A stretch of DNA of 64,000 nucleotides from Cristatella mucedo (GCA_009760855.2 WPIO01000197.1:106001-170000); one strand, 5' to 3'. Positions 32,031 through 43,802 are shown, counted from the stretch's first letter. The notes: generated by a model not told the origin, from the letters alone. A program made the numbers and translations.

Positions 32031-32550
32031 CTCTATCTTGAATTCCTTCAGCAATTTTCTGAGATATCTCCACGTGCCTATGCCAGCTCGTGCAGATAGG
32101 CTCGGCACCGCCGCAGCAGCTGTGCGCCTGAAACGAGGCTGGCGTCGCCGCCACAGACTCCGACACACCGCCCGCGCCTTCGCCTGACACTGAGGCACAG
32201 GCGGGCGTGGCAGTGGCACCGGCCGAAGGCAGCCTCTCGCCCGCCGAAGCCTCGGTGCCGGGCAGTGCTGCCGCTGCCACCACGGCAGCGATTGGCTCGG
32301 CTTCGTGCTGCTGTGACACCTCGCTGTCTTGACAGCGCAGTGCCTCGTGCCTCCTCTCTCTAGCCAAGCTGGCGAGCAGCGCCTGCTCGCCGGGCAGACC
32401 GATCTCCAGTGTCACCGTGCTGATCAGAGTCTCGACGATGCTGTACAGTCTCGACTCGCGTGTCGACAAATGCGCAGCTTCGAGCAGACTCCGATCGACC
32501 TCCGCTCCGCTGCCGGGGGCAGTGGCCACCGGCATCTCTTCGACGAACAC
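32031..32550 (-). CDS. USP47: USP47 exon 17 (long, low-complexity linker)
   Basis: The acceptor TTGTCACAG and donor AGAG/GTGCGC bound 520 bp. It opens VFVEEMPVATAPGSGAEVDR (human VFVESSETLDYQMAFAD) and LYSIVETLISTVTLEIGLP (human NTIRLFVLLPEQ). A long Ala/Ser/Glu-rich segment follows and the exon ends EISQKIAEGIQDR. It replaces the acidic Ser-rich linker of vertebrate USP47 with an unrelated low-complexity sequence, shorter than the vertebrate one. Confidence 0.92.
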
Positions 32551-33009
32551 CTGTGACAACAGCGATTACAAGAATGAAGAACGCGACGAGGGACGAGAGT
32601 GAATGCCCAGATCAGAGCGTGACTTACAGCAGCCTGATCGGCGACAAGACAAAAATGGCGACCGGTGACACACCTCCAATGCAGCCAATGGGCTGCATTT
32701 GGTGCCGCGGCAAACTCGCCAATAATTATTATATACACAACTTGGCAATATTATATACCTACCATGAATAAGTCTTTCTATCGCCCCCCCCAAAGAAGAA
32801 AATCACGTTTAGGACACTCTATATAAGCTGGAAAAACCATGCCCAAACCATCACCATGCCCATTTGATCTTGCGTTTGCAATTTGATCTTGCGCTTGCAC
32901 ACAGGGGAAATGCACGCAAAACAAGCCAATACCGCAATAAGCAGGTGAGGAGCTTTTCGCCTTATTTTAATTGTTTTCAAGTCGTGGAATCAGTCGTGAA
33001 GTCAGCCGA

Positions 33010-33770
33010 CAGAGTGTTCGAAGCTGTGGATGCGTAAGAACTGTAAACATATCTCTAGAGGATTATGGGAGGATAACGAGCACAGCCAAACAAAGCCAAT
33101 CAAACTTGCAGCAGTAGGATGCGAGCCCAAAGGAGTGGATGGTCCGACCAGTGAATGGCACAACATCAGACGTCAATGTAGCCATTTGATGGGGAGCCGA
33201 CGAAAAGTTGTCATGCGGCAATTGCGACGTTCATGACAAATACACACTTTTGACTGGGTGGCATACCAACTCCAAGTATCTTATTGCACAGGCAGGAATA
33301 TAAGACACTAGCGAGTCACAGTAGTCTAGACGGGGACAAATTTTGCTGTGCTATATTTCTCTGCACCCAAGTGTACCCAAATATTGGCAAAGTTATGTAG
33401 CTGAAAGTAGGCCGACTTGGCTGCAACACTAATGTGGGCAAACAGCCAAAGGTCACATTGGAAGGGGACAACCGGATTTCGTGCTGAGCCACAGACGCTA
33501 TGCAGGCAGATCCTATTCTCTGGGTTAGGCCTTCTAGTTTCGGAGCGATACTTGTTGGCTGCAACGAAAGTTTGCTGCAAACTACGAGTGAACATCCGAA
33601 GGACAAGCTGCAAGGGAGTTGAGAGATTTGTAGGTCCAGCAAGGCAGATATGAATAAAAGCCAATGTACATACATACAGTTGAGTCAAAAGAATGGGTGG
33701 GACCAAGCACAGATCCCAGAGGTACCTCATATTTCAGAGGTTCCTTGGATGATCTTTGTCCTTTCACATT
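33010..33770 (-). mobile_element. LINE fragment (reverse transcriptase palm, decayed)
   Basis: On the minus strand YEVPLGSVLGP is the reverse transcriptase motif around VPQGSVLGP. A block with SNVTFGCLPTLVLQPSRPTF and a NFANIWVHLG stretch follows, as in CR1/L2 LINEs. Multiple stops. Confidence 0.65.
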
Positions 33771-33854
33771 AACACTCTGAGTCTCCCACTGAGATAGGAC
33801 CTATACCATTCCAAGGCAGCGCCATTGCTGAGTGCCATCACCATAGACATGACA

Positions 33855-34215
33855 AGTTCGTATGCTCCTACAGCCTGGAACTTCCCTCCCGACCTGCGTC
33901 AGAACATCCCCTGACCTGACCACATTTAAAAGGAACCTAAAAACACACCTATTTATGACAGCATTTAGTGGGTCCCTGTGATTCGTCCTTCATGTGCTTA
34001 TTCGTGCTGACACTGTGCATGCTGCCACTAACCACATTTGCATGCTGACCCTGTGCATGTCACCCCTAACCATGTTCTTCATTTTGTTTGTTTTTCAAGC
34101 ATGATTTTACTTACCATTCAATTGCATTTCACTTTGCAGCAAATGTAAAGCGCCTAGAGAGAATAAGTTCTCTGAGGGCGCTTTATCAAGTGAATTATTA
34201 TTATATTATTATTAC
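33855..34215 (+). mobile_element. LINE family B, 3' end
   Basis: It starts at TTCGTATGCTCCTACAGCC and codes the last ORF2 residues (LRQNIPXPDHI-like). TAGTGGGTCCCTGTG, two TGCATGCTG units and the AAAGCGCCTAGAGAGAATAAG tail with ATT repeats follow. Near-consensus. Confidence 0.88.
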
Positions 34216-34544
34216 ACTTTCTGGTGTATGGCGATTACATCGGCAAGCGGGAGAGTTTAAAATGCGGAAAGAATCAGGCCTAGAACCGATTATTGGCATT
34301 ACCCGTATTTTAAAGAGTCGCCTGATGACTGCTGATGGTTGATGTTTATGCTCTGAAATCTCCCACTGAAATCGGACTGTAACAACTCTAACGCAACACC
34401 ACTTTTGCCCAAGCACAATGATAGACGTTCAAGGAGGTCATTGTTATTATTTAATAGTATCGAAAATTCCCAAGAGATACAGTAGAACTAGCAGAAAGTC
34501 TCTAGAAGGGTACACTTTTCGAGAAGGTCGGTACACACTTGATG

Positions 34545-34610
34545 TGTATCTCCGTATGTAACTCCGAAAAGCCACAAAGATAAAGTGGGTAGTACACACA
34601 GGAGACTGAT
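34545..34610 (-). mobile_element. LINE family A tail fragment
   Basis: TGTATCTCCGTATGTAACTCC and GCCACAAAGATAAAGTGGGT match the family 3' end. Confidence 0.5.
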
Positions 34611-35166
34611 GGCTCTCGGGCAAGATAGGATCTGAATCTTGTCTGCAACTTATTTGCCAAGTTTGATGCGTTCGCCTCGGAGTTAGTCTAGCAGAGCACT
34701 ACTCATTCGAGTGTCTTTGGCAAGACCAACAGGAGGAGGGACACCGCAGGAAAGAATGTGTTCAAGCCTCGAATGGTCACGTGATGACTAGCTAACGAGC
34801 AGTCTGGAAGCAGCTTCTTTGAAAGATGACCGGGCGTGACATTGGGCTTACTTATTTATCCTGCTAGCAATGGCAGCAGTCCAAGATCTACGCGTCTCAG
34901 ACGAAGGACGATAGTTGAAGAGAGTAGAGGGCAGGCAGCCAATCTTAGAATGAAAAAGATGTCAGCAAGGGCACGCTTGAAGGCATCGAGGTCGTTGAGA
35001 CAGTGGAAGGGACGGCAGAGGTTGCGGGATCGACGAGCCGACAACTCCTAGCGCGAGCTACGCACCATAGCGGAAAAAGAAAGCGGCATTAAAGGACTGG
35101 TGACCAGTGCCCCGTACCCCTCACACGGCGAGTAAGGCTGCCGCCGCCGCCACCTGAGCCACTGAC

Positions 35167-35298
35167 CAGGGAACCCTTGCAGAAGCCTTCGTCCTGCAGC
35201 GTGGACTCCTCGTTCAAAAAGCAGTGAATAATGCTTTCATTATGAACAGCGAGCATCTGGACGTTGACGTTTGCAACCATGAAGCACTCAGAGACGCA
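35167..35298 (-). CDS. USP47: USP47 exon 16
   Basis: The acceptor TTTTCACTTACAG and donor CTG/GTCAGT enclose 44 codons. It encodes CVSECFMVANVNVQMLAVHN and ends STLQDEGFCKGSL, matching human RIVLERCYNDLRLLSV and TLKAEGFFRSNK. Both joints are phase 0. Confidence 0.93.
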
Positions 35299-35959
35299 CT
35301 GTAAGTGAAAAAGAAATGTCCATTTCAGCTTTAGGACGTCAAAGTAACGTGCCAAATGCAAGAGCACGAACAGGATAAGCAAATGGAGCAACAAACAATA
35401 AATTAATGGATCACTCAACAACAGCGGGCAGAAAAATGCAGCACGTACTATGCAGAAAGATGTGAGGGAGCAGATATATCAGCAGAAAGACGAGGGAGGC
35501 TAGTGGTGGCAACATCGGCACCCACATAGTCGTGTATCAAAAGACGGGAAGAGCCAGCAGCAGCTAATTGGCTGATTGAAGCTGTTCGACCAAGGGGCAA
35601 AAAGAGCGCACAGCAGACCATTGCAAAATCTAGGAAGTAAATGGATTGCCCAAAAAAAATGAAACCTATAGTTCTCTGCGTGACTAAGTTATCAGGTCAA
35701 GTGCCAATGACCTGCTACAGCTTTCCCACTTTACCCACGTCGAAAGATTTTAGGATGCACATAATGCTTTGACGGCATGGTCAGAAATTAAGGGATTACT
35801 GACACTAATTTTTGACTATGTGGTCTAAAGGTTTCCTCAGACCAAATGGCAGCCAGTGGACTCACAGCACAAAATCTATAAAAATCATGTGATAGCCATG
35901 TCTAGTTTTGTGGTCTCGGCCGAAGCCAGCAACAGAAGACATAAAGCATTCAACAAAAG

Positions 35960-36065
35960 CCAGCTTAATAATATTAACAACGCACTTAATAAAGTGCCCT
36001 CAGAATACTCAATCTCTGCCTAGGCGCTTTACATTTGCTGCAAAGGAAACACGCTCGAATGGTTA
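35960..36065 (-). mobile_element. LINE family B tail
   Basis: On the minus strand: GCAAATGTAAAGCGCC, TAGGCAGAGATTGAGTATTC, TGAGGGCACTTTATTAAGTGC. It is followed by an ATT-derived end. Confidence 0.75.
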
Positions 36066-36579
36066 CAATGGCGATAGGCCTGCCAAGTTTGCAAAACAAG
36101 GGCAACTGCTTGGTAGCAAGCTGGCCTGCCAGCCTCTCTGGCCGCCTAACACTAGCGAGCAGAGTTGCTCGCCGTGAGCAGTGGGGGGGCATCCACCAAT
36201 CGACCCAGACAGGACACTTCGGCACGGTTCGGTCGCCCTGTCGAGGAGCCGGTACGGCCAGCAGCCATTCTGCCTGCTTACAGAGGGGGGTCCCTAGCAT
36301 CCTTGTGGGGGGTCCCTTAGTGGGGGGTCTCTAGCATCCGAACTCTAAAGAGCAGCTGCCTCACCAAGCAGCTTGAATGCTACGGGTCGTACTATAGATA
36401 TCTGATACGATGGCTTAGGTCTTATGTATATACATACAGACATGTACATATCTATATATCCATATATCCAGCCGGTATATACACTCTTCCAGTAGGCTGT
36501 AAAGCATCTCGATAGAGACTACATTCTTAGAAGGCACCATGCAAATAACATATCATAAATAAATAACCATACATATAAT

Positions 36580-36637
36580 ATATGTGTGTGTGTCTGTGTC
36601 TGTGTGTGTGTGTCTGTGTGTGTGTGTCTGTGTGTGT

Positions 36638-36676
<39 letters not shown>

Positions 36677-36694
36677 TGTGGGTGTGTGTCTGTC

Positions 36695-36766
<72 letters not shown>

Positions 36767-36771
36767 TGTGT

Positions 36772-36842
<71 letters not shown>
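36580..36842. repeat. (GT)n microsatellite, about 260 bp
   Basis: GT repeats with periodic TCTG interruptions in USP47 intron 15. Open frames in it are artefacts. Confidence 0.97.
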
Positions 36843-36843
<1 letters not shown>

Positions 36844-36844
36844 C

Positions 36845-36978
36845 GAGATGGCTTTGTCCAGAGGTTAACATGCTAGCCCCGACCAAGGTCTGGCTGAGGT
36901 CGTGGGCTCAACCCCGGGGCATATGTGAAGCGCCTGAATAGAGTTTAAGTCATCATCGGGTGCTATACAAATAAATTA
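36845..36978 (+). mobile_element. SINE family 1
   Basis: It has GATGGCTTTGTCCAGAGG, CTAGCCCCGACCAAGGTCTG, GGTCGTGGGCTCAACCCC, GCATATGTGAAGCGCC and a diverged tail ending GGGTGCTATACAAATAAATT. It directly follows the GT repeat. Confidence 0.85.
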
Positions 36979-37461
36979 TATATATATATATATAATGTAT
37001 TTGTATAGTAATTAATAATAATTAATAAATAATAAATTTATTTGTATATATATGTATGTGTGTATGCATATATATATATATATATGCGTGTGTGTATGTG
37101 TACACGCACGCACGCATGTGCACACACACACACACATATTTATTTATTTATTTATGCACGCACAGTCCTTTGCAGACTTGCACTGACTCATGCACGTCAA
37201 TACAAACTCTAAGGAGCCGCTGCCTCACATGCAGCCCGAGCAGCTTCAACGCTACGGGTGGGGGATGGGAGCGGCAGAAATGGGACATGTGAATAGCATG
37301 CTTGCAAAAAGACAGGCACGGGCCAGGACGAATAGGCGGCTCACTCTCATTATTCATTGCCCACCCATGCTTCCTGAGGGTGGCTCTGACCCAACTAGCT
37401 GTCACCACGGAGGAGCAATCACTCGCCTGTCTCGATCTCGCCTGCCTGCTGGCAGTCTCAC

Positions 37462-37577
37462 CTTTGCTACGCTGCTGTATAGTTCTTTCACCGTGGTGCT
37501 CAGGGTGGCAGGAACATTAATGGCTGGTCGAAGGCACGACTCCTTCTTGTCGACGATGTACACCTTCAGCGTTAGCC
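37462..37577 (-). CDS. USP47: USP47 exon 15
   Basis: The acceptor TTGACGGTTTTAG and donor AAG/GTGAGA bound the exon. After the split Gly it encodes LTLKVYIVDKKESCLRPAIN and ends VKELYSSVAK, matching human VMVKVHVVDLKAESVAAPI and VTEFKQLISKA. Confidence 0.94.
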
Positions 37578-37839
37578 CTAAAACCGTCAAGAGACAGAGC
37601 TATATAAAAAGTCTCCCAACACGTCATTATCGTGGCTTCCCTTGCAAAAACAAACAGGGAAGAAACTCGTGCGCTGCTGGAATCGCCCACTGTCAGAAGC
37701 ACTTAGCCAATAAGCCCGCAGCAACGGCAGTCTGGAGAAGTCACGTCAAAAAAAGCCACCAAGCACATCTGCCGCAGCTCACTTCGGCAACGGCAGCAGC
37801 AGCAGCTTGGCAGCCACCAATTGTGGAGATTATTCTTAC

Positions 37840-38032
37840 CACCGGAAATGAAGGTCGGGAAGCTGAGGGAAGGTTTCTTAGTTTCGAGCAGCAAGCTGAA
37901 GTGGTACGTGCTCTTGACGCCACCAAACAGCGTCGCCACGCACACCCGGTCCTGGCCGTCGTACGACTTTTCGATGGTGTCCATCAACTCGTCGTACTGC
38001 ACCAGCCTCACGCAGTCCCTCGGCACGCCGAG
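37840..38032 (-). CDS. USP47: USP47 exon 14
   Basis: It encodes LGVPRDCVRLVQYDELMDTI and ends LFGGVKSTYHFSLLLETKKP plus a short tail, matching human IPLDCCRLVKYDEFHDYLE and [20 protein letters not shown]. The donor is GGTG/GTAAGA. The acceptor is placed at GAGCAAG, the only nearby site in phase. It leaves the product about seven residues shorter than human at this joint, so the boundary is less sure. Confidence 0.92.
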
Positions 38033-38357
38033 CTTGCTCAGGCCAGAAAGCTATAATCACGTTGGCGCAGGCGAGAGGTAAGGTCTCGGAGCTTTCCATG
38101 ACACCAGCCATGAAAGAAGTGTGGCGGTGAGTATACAGCAGGACTACTACTAATGGCATGTGGAGAATATCGACTGCACGGCAACACTGCTACACCTTCA
38201 ACTGAAAGCCGAGCTATAGGCTGCGTGACCAATATCGGCAAAAAAAGTTCTGCACACGATCGCGGATCATGGAAGATTGCTGATTGCAGATGGAGTGATG
38301 TTTGCCAGCCACCATTGCGACAGCCAGCCGAATGCAGGGTATTTTGTCGTATATAGA

Positions 38358-38491
38358 TATAATTCATTTATATAGCGCCCCAAGAGAACCCAATCTCTAT
38401 TTAGGTGCTTCACATATGCCCCAGGGCTCGAGTCCACGACTCAGTCAGACTTTGGTCGGGGCGAGCACCTTAACCGCTAGACCAAACCAGG
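38358..38491 (-). mobile_element. SINE family 1
   Basis: Minus-strand, near-consensus: TGGTTTGGTCTAGCGGTTAA, GTGCTCGCCCCGACCAAAG, CGTGGACTCGAGCCC, TTGGGGCGCTATATAAATG. Confidence 0.9.
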
Positions 38492-38744
38492 TATCTGAGT
38501 ACAGTTCATCTCTGGTTTATAAATATATGCTGACAGGCAGCAATCCATTGGTAATCCATTCCTGCTACCTTTTAAAGCCACGTGCTACCCTCTCTAGTAG
38601 ATTCCAATCGCAGCAGTAATAATAATAAGAATGTGGAAATTTTAGAATGCTATTAAAGAACAAATTATCTTTCTAAGAACATTTTTATACTTCTTGAAAG
38701 AAACAGAAATCTCACGGTTCCACAGGAGGTGAGAATAACTAGTG

Positions 38745-38975
38745 TGCACACTTGGGTGGGATACGGGCCAGCAAGACAATATCCATACAGGGCCTGAGCG
38801 CACGAGGAGGCTGAAACTGGTTCAGCAGTTCACCTAGGTACGAAGGCACCAAGCCGTGGCGGGCCTTGTGGGTCAGCATAAGAACTTTGCTCTGTATCCG
38901 TTGCTCAACCGGCATCCAACAACTAGCTCTTTTAGCAAAGGAGACACGTGCCCAAACCTCTGGGACTTGAACTAG
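38745..38975 (-). mobile_element. LINE family A fragment, left arm of a palindrome
   Basis: On the minus strand: MPVEQRIQSKVLMLTHKARH, GLVPSYLGELLNQFQPPRAL. Together with the next copy it forms a head-to-head inverted repeat. Confidence 0.85.
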
Positions 38976-38984
38976 CCTTGAAGT

Positions 38985-39560
38985 CCCAGCACACTTCAAG
39001 TCCCAAAAGGTTTGAGTGCGTGTATCCTTTGCTAAAAGAGCTAGGATGGATGCCGGTTGATCAACGGATACAGAGCAAAGTTCTTATACTGACCCACAAG
39101 GCCCGCCACGGCTTGGCTCCTTCGCACCTAGCTGAACTGCTGAACCAATTTCAGCCTCCCATGCCCAAAGGCCCTGGATGGACAATTAACTAGCTGTTCC
39201 ATTCCTCCACTCAAAGACCGTTGGCGACAGATGCTTTAGCTCTGCAGGTCCTAGACTGTGGAACTCGCTTCCACAATTCTTACGAAACGACAACTACTCT
39301 CCTGCTGCCGACTGTGGCTCAACCTTTTCAGCGGTCCTGAGCTGCTACTTCCATGCCACTCACTACCTCAACTGCTCTCCTGACTCTGCTATGCTTCCCA
39401 CTTTCACTTTGTTGCATGAGACGAAGTCTGTTGGCTACCGAATGCGTATCGAAAGCCGCTTAGGCTGTGAGTGCTCTAATAAAGCTCTCCTTCGTAACAC
39501 ACACATAGTCTTTGAGGCTTTGTAGAGTTACAGACGGAGATACATTATATTACATTACAA
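38985..39560 (+). mobile_element. LINE family A fragment, right arm and 3' tail
   Basis: Plus strand: FECVYPLLKELGWMPVDQRI, SKVLILTHKARHGLAPSHLA, the WNSLPQFLRN region, ETKSVGYRM and a TTACATTACA tail. Its first 190 bp are complementary to the copy at 38745-38975. Confidence 0.88.
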
Positions 39561-40609
39561 AACGACTGGCCGGAGACAGGCATGAAGCCAGCATATGTCG
39601 AAATGGATGGCAGGATGAAGGTGGGTGCCAAATGAGACATAATAACAGTGTTTCCTCCAGCCTGGGCTCCCTGAGTGGTTTGCTTAACAAAACAGAATTA
39701 TTATGCACATCATAATCTCCACCCACACCTTTTTGAAACGAGCAGCTCACCAGAATTTTGGATCTCAACACATGATAAATATCTTCTCTCTGATGATCAA
39801 ACGACTGAAGACTCAAATGACTGAGGACTAGAGGCCGTTTCCTGTGCATCTTTACCCCATGCTGTACCCCGGTATCCACCCACCTTCCAGCTGGCCACTA
39901 TTTCCTTCATCCTTTCAGCTCCTATACCAAGTCGTTGATTTTGTGCCTGTAACTCCAAATCCACTCGGAGATCATGTCTACAGCTGCTATGCTCTGTAAG
40001 CCTGGAGCTCACTACCGACTGAAACAACATCAACCCCAGATGCTAGGGCCTTCAAAAATATTCTGGGCAGCATAAAAAATGCTATTCAAATAGGTACGTT
40101 GGAGTAAGAGATGAAGGGACCTAAAGATGAATGACACCACTTAAAATCGATATTCCGCTTGATGGGGAGCTAGCACAGAATGGTGAGAGTCGGTATAATA
40201 GTGCAATTTCGATGTTAAAAACAACGAGCCTCTCGGCCTAGTTTCAAACAACTGTATAAACCTTGTAGATGGATGGATTATTCTTAAATAGGTGATATGT
40301 ATTCTTATATTGAAGGCACTTCTGAGCATCTTCTGCAGGCGCCCTGAATCTTTTGGTGAGTTTCCTTATTGTTATCTTGCAAAGTTTAAGCAGAGCTGAT
40401 TTACCAAGATTCCTTGCTTTGCAACCTGAACCTAAATACCTAAAGATTGATTTCAGATGACGTCGGGCGTCAAAGATTTAAGCATTCATGATTAACTTTA
40501 CCACTGTTATTTGTGTCAACTTTCCCGATGCTTCAGGTTTCCTTATTTGACTTATTAAGCAAGTTTAAGGCCTATACATCCCAGCCTTGTGAGGAGACAA
40601 CAACTGACC

Positions 40610-40747
40610 ACGCTGGTTTGGTCTAGCGGTTAAGGTGCTCGCCCCGACCAAGGTCTGACTGAGGTCGTGGGCTCGAGCCCCGAGGCATATGTGAAGCGCC
40701 TGAATAGAGATTAAGTTCTCTTGGGGCGCTATATAAATGAATTATAC
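40610..40747 (+). mobile_element. SINE family 1, reference copy
   Basis: The tRNA-derived head is CGCTGGTTTGGTCTAGCGG with GGTGCTCGCCCCGACCAAGG and the B-box-like GTGGGCTCGAGCCCC. The tail is GTGAAGCGCCTGAATAGAG, ATTAAGTTCTCTTGGGGCG, CTATATAAATGAATTATA. The last 55 bp are strongly similar to the family B LINE tail. Confidence 0.92.
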
Positions 40748-41171
40748 TCATACTCACGCAGGTCGATTGCTAGCAGCAATCCAGTCACAGCAGCCGCATT
40801 CCAATGTCATTTGGCAGTAACAATTTCTAGGAGCGCAACAGCAAAATGGGTAGTGGCAAACGTGTTTAAAAAAATGCTAGAGATCGAGGACGCCTCCAGC
40901 TACTAATCGATATCTAATGCAGGAAGTGCACGGTGAATGTGATGCAAAGCCTCAGAAACACATAAGGAACATCCGGGAGCATCGAGGAAAGATGGACTCT
41001 TTTGAGATAATTGCTGCTGCCTTCAGCCACCTCGAATAAGCATTCTAGCTGCAAGCAAAGTGGTGCAGCTGCAAGCTCGCTCTGAAACAGCCTAGGAGAG
41101 AGACAGAAAGACAGAGAGATGGAGAGACAGAGAACGGTATGGGCAGTGAGAGGTGTCCAGCTTGCACCAAC

Positions 41172-41548
41172 CTCGTAAGCGGCATCCGTAGCTTCGAGCA
41201 GTGACTTGTCCCTGTGCACGTCGAGCTTGAACTCGGCTCGCAGCTTCCCCTTCGTTGATTCGGTGAAGGTGCGGCGCATGGTGGCGCTCCGGTGGCAAGT
41301 GACGAAAGAGTCTGTGCTAGCCGGCATCGCCGAGCAAGCATCGACGCCGCCGTGCGGCGACGAGCGACGGCTGCTGTCGTCGGCGGGCGGGTCGGTGGTG
41401 GCGCCACCTGACGGTGGCAGGTGGCAGAACAGCCTGAGGCGGCACGTGTTTCGGCTTACTTCCCGCTGCCGCTCGTCGCGCTCGTCGGCGTCTCTCATCT
41501 GCTGCAGCAGCTCCTCGATGTGCCTCGGCAGCGAGTCCGTGCTGAAGC
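41172..41548 (-). CDS. USP47: USP47 exon 13
   Basis: The acceptor CGTCGCCACAG and donor GAG/GTTGGT bound 377 bp. It encodes FSTDSLPRHIEELLQQMRDA, DERDERQREVSRNTCRLRLF and, after a Ser-rich insert, FKLDVHRDKSLLEATDAAYE. These match human YPEHIKNLVQKER, EIERNTCKIKLFC and LEVHKDKTLKEAVEMAY. The 45-residue insert is lineage-specific. Confidence 0.95.
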
Positions 41549-41732
41549 CTGTGGCGACGAGATTGCGCTCAGCACAGCTGCGAATTCTAACCGCTTCAAT
41601 CAGCGCGACCGGATGCGGAAGCGGATGCCTCGACAGGCGGCGACGTCTTATGCAAACAGGCCTGAGCGCCAGCCAGCCGAGCACCAACAATCATGCCTGG
41701 GCATCTGAGCTATGACAATGTGAGTGACTCAC

Positions 41733-41856
41733 TAGCGTTGCGTTTCCTGTCCACTCGCCGGTACATGAGCATGTAGGCGTTGGCAGCAGAGTAGGACGTC
41801 CTCGTGCCGCCGTATGTCGTACCACCGCATGACCGCATGACGTCATCGAGAGTAAC
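41733..41856 (-). CDS. USP47: USP47 exon 12
   Basis: The acceptor TGCCCACCAG and donor GCTA/GTGAGT bound the exon. It encodes VTLDDVMRSCGGTTYGGTRT and YSAANAYMLMYRRVDRKRNA, matching human ITQEDIKKTHGGSS and SSTNAYMLIYRLKDPARNA. It closes the peptidase domain. Confidence 0.96.
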
Positions 41857-43379
41857 CTGGTGGGCAGCAGGCGACAAGGAGAAACCGGAACACCGGCAGC
41901 AAAGCAAGCCCAGTCCGAAGCCCTGCAGCTGCACCGGATGTCGGGATGGTCAAACTGTAGCCCAAGTGGGGGCCCTTTGCAGGTGGGCTGTGCTATATAT
42001 AGCTCATTTGATTGATTGCATATGCATCCCCCCACTTGTCTATTTCCTCCACCCAACGGTGGCTGCCATCTGTCGACCTAGCCAAGACTGGCCAAGATGA
42101 GTTGGCGATCTGTTAGCTAATGTAGGAAGAAAGAGAGACAGTCAGACAGAGACAAGTTATTGGCTATGAGTAGTTTATTAGTAGATCCCACGAGAAAGGC
42201 CATAAGCTGATGCTGTTGGAACTTCAAGCAGCTTTGATGCTTAGGACTTCGGAGTGAAATAATTTGCATTGGAACCAAATGGAATGGAATGGCACCACAT
42301 GGAGACATGCAGGCAGGGTTGTGATAAGGAAGACATATAGACATGGTCAGAATCAACTAATTTCAGGGTATACATTGACAATTTTTTTTAATCTTGGTGC
42401 CTTTTTTCGGGATTGCTTCTATGACAATGAACGAGATTTTTCAGTGCAAAGGCACGAGATGACGACGATGATGACTTTCCAACTCGTACTATTTCCAATA
42501 TACTCTGACCAATAGGGTAAACAACCAGTGCAGCTGCAACATGTAGAGAGTTGAGAAGCACGACCCTTCCGGGCTACCGGGTTGGAGCAATAGCAAGATC
42601 CCTCGTGTAGCTGAAATGAGGGAGGGTTATTTCAGGCACAATCTGGCTAAATACACTGAATGGTTTAATCTCCCAACAGCCGTTGACTTGGGTGCCATAG
42701 AAAGGCATTGCGAGTGGCAGTGGCTGCCTGCTAAACATGGCTGCATTAGGCGAAGGGAAGGCCGGCTTGGCCGAGCCTTGGGCTGTAGCATTGGAATCTG
42801 CTGCACGAACCAAAACTAGAAGGCAAACGGTTCGGCGACGAATTTTTGTGAAGCATGGATTTTCTGACAAGTGGCCAAGACAGCACAGTGGTCTTAGTAA
42901 GTACTAAAAAGCTGCAATGCCAATATGGGCAAATACCATGCCTGCTGGACTTATGAGAATTGGTTTTCAGTTAATTGGACAGACGAAAGCCAATTTAAAG
43001 ACTCGGGTAAAGCAACAAACGCTGGCAGCGAGTGGGACAAAAAAAGGTGAGGAATACAGAGCAAACTTCCTTCGGCACACTAGAGAAGTGGAAAGTTGGC
43101 AGGTTAACGTTTGGGGCTCTTTTCTGGTGCATGTATTTGACCACTGCATCGAATTCCTGGATTTTGAAGACCAGTGTGTTTCCATCGTGTTAAAAACACC
43201 GTATTACAAACAAAAAATCACCTGTGCCCAATAACTATCGGGAGACAGCTTTATTTGTAAGCACAATAATGAACTAGTTATCCGACACTATTAATGGCTA
43301 GCCTATGTAAATACTTATGGCAGGAGTGCATATAGAGGCCGAAAGTGAGCAAGACAAACCAAGTTGGAAAAGAGAGAAA

Positions 43380-43800
43380 AGAGATGGGAGACTTGGACCA
43401 AAAGACGGATAGGGATGGAGAGGGAGAGGAAGAGGGAGGGAGAGAGAGAGAGAGAGCAAGAGAGAGAGACAGACAGAGACAAGACAGAGACAGTGGGAGA
43501 GAAAGAGGGAGAGGGAGAGGAAGAGGGAGGGAGAGAGAGAGAGCAAGAGAGAGAGACAGACAGAGACAAGACAGAGACAGGGGGAGAGAAAGAGGGAGAG
43601 GGAGAGGAAGAGGGAGAGAGAGAGAGAGAGAGCAAGAGAGAGACAGACAGAGACAAGACAGAGACAGGGGGAGAGAAAGATGGAGAGGGAGAGGAAGAGG
43701 GAGAGAGAGAGAGAGAGAGAGCAAGAGAGAGAGACAGACAGAGACAAGACAGAGACAGGGGGAGAGAAAGAGGGAGAGGGAGAGGGAGAGAAGACAGAGA
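43380..43800 (+). repeat. Purine-rich minisatellite, period 86-91 bp
   Basis: A unit containing AGACAGACAGAGACAAGACA followed by GGGGGAGAGAAAGAGGGAGA recurs with starts at 43468, 43554, 43641 and 43732. Open frames through it encode only Arg/Glu or Ser/Leu runs. It lies in USP47 intron 11. Confidence 0.9.
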
Positions 43801-43802
43801 CA

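Noticed and set aside
36527-36941. Overlapping Cys-Val and Thr-His repeat frames
   Set aside because: Readings of the (GT)n microsatellite.
37190-38056. 288-codon plus-strand open frame
   Set aside because: It is antisense to USP47 exons 14 and 15, has no domain, and its codon composition follows the opposite coding strand.
40610-40690. tRNA gene
   Set aside because: A- and B-box-like motifs are present, but no acceptor stem closes and the sequence is multicopy with a LINE-like tail, so it is a SINE head.
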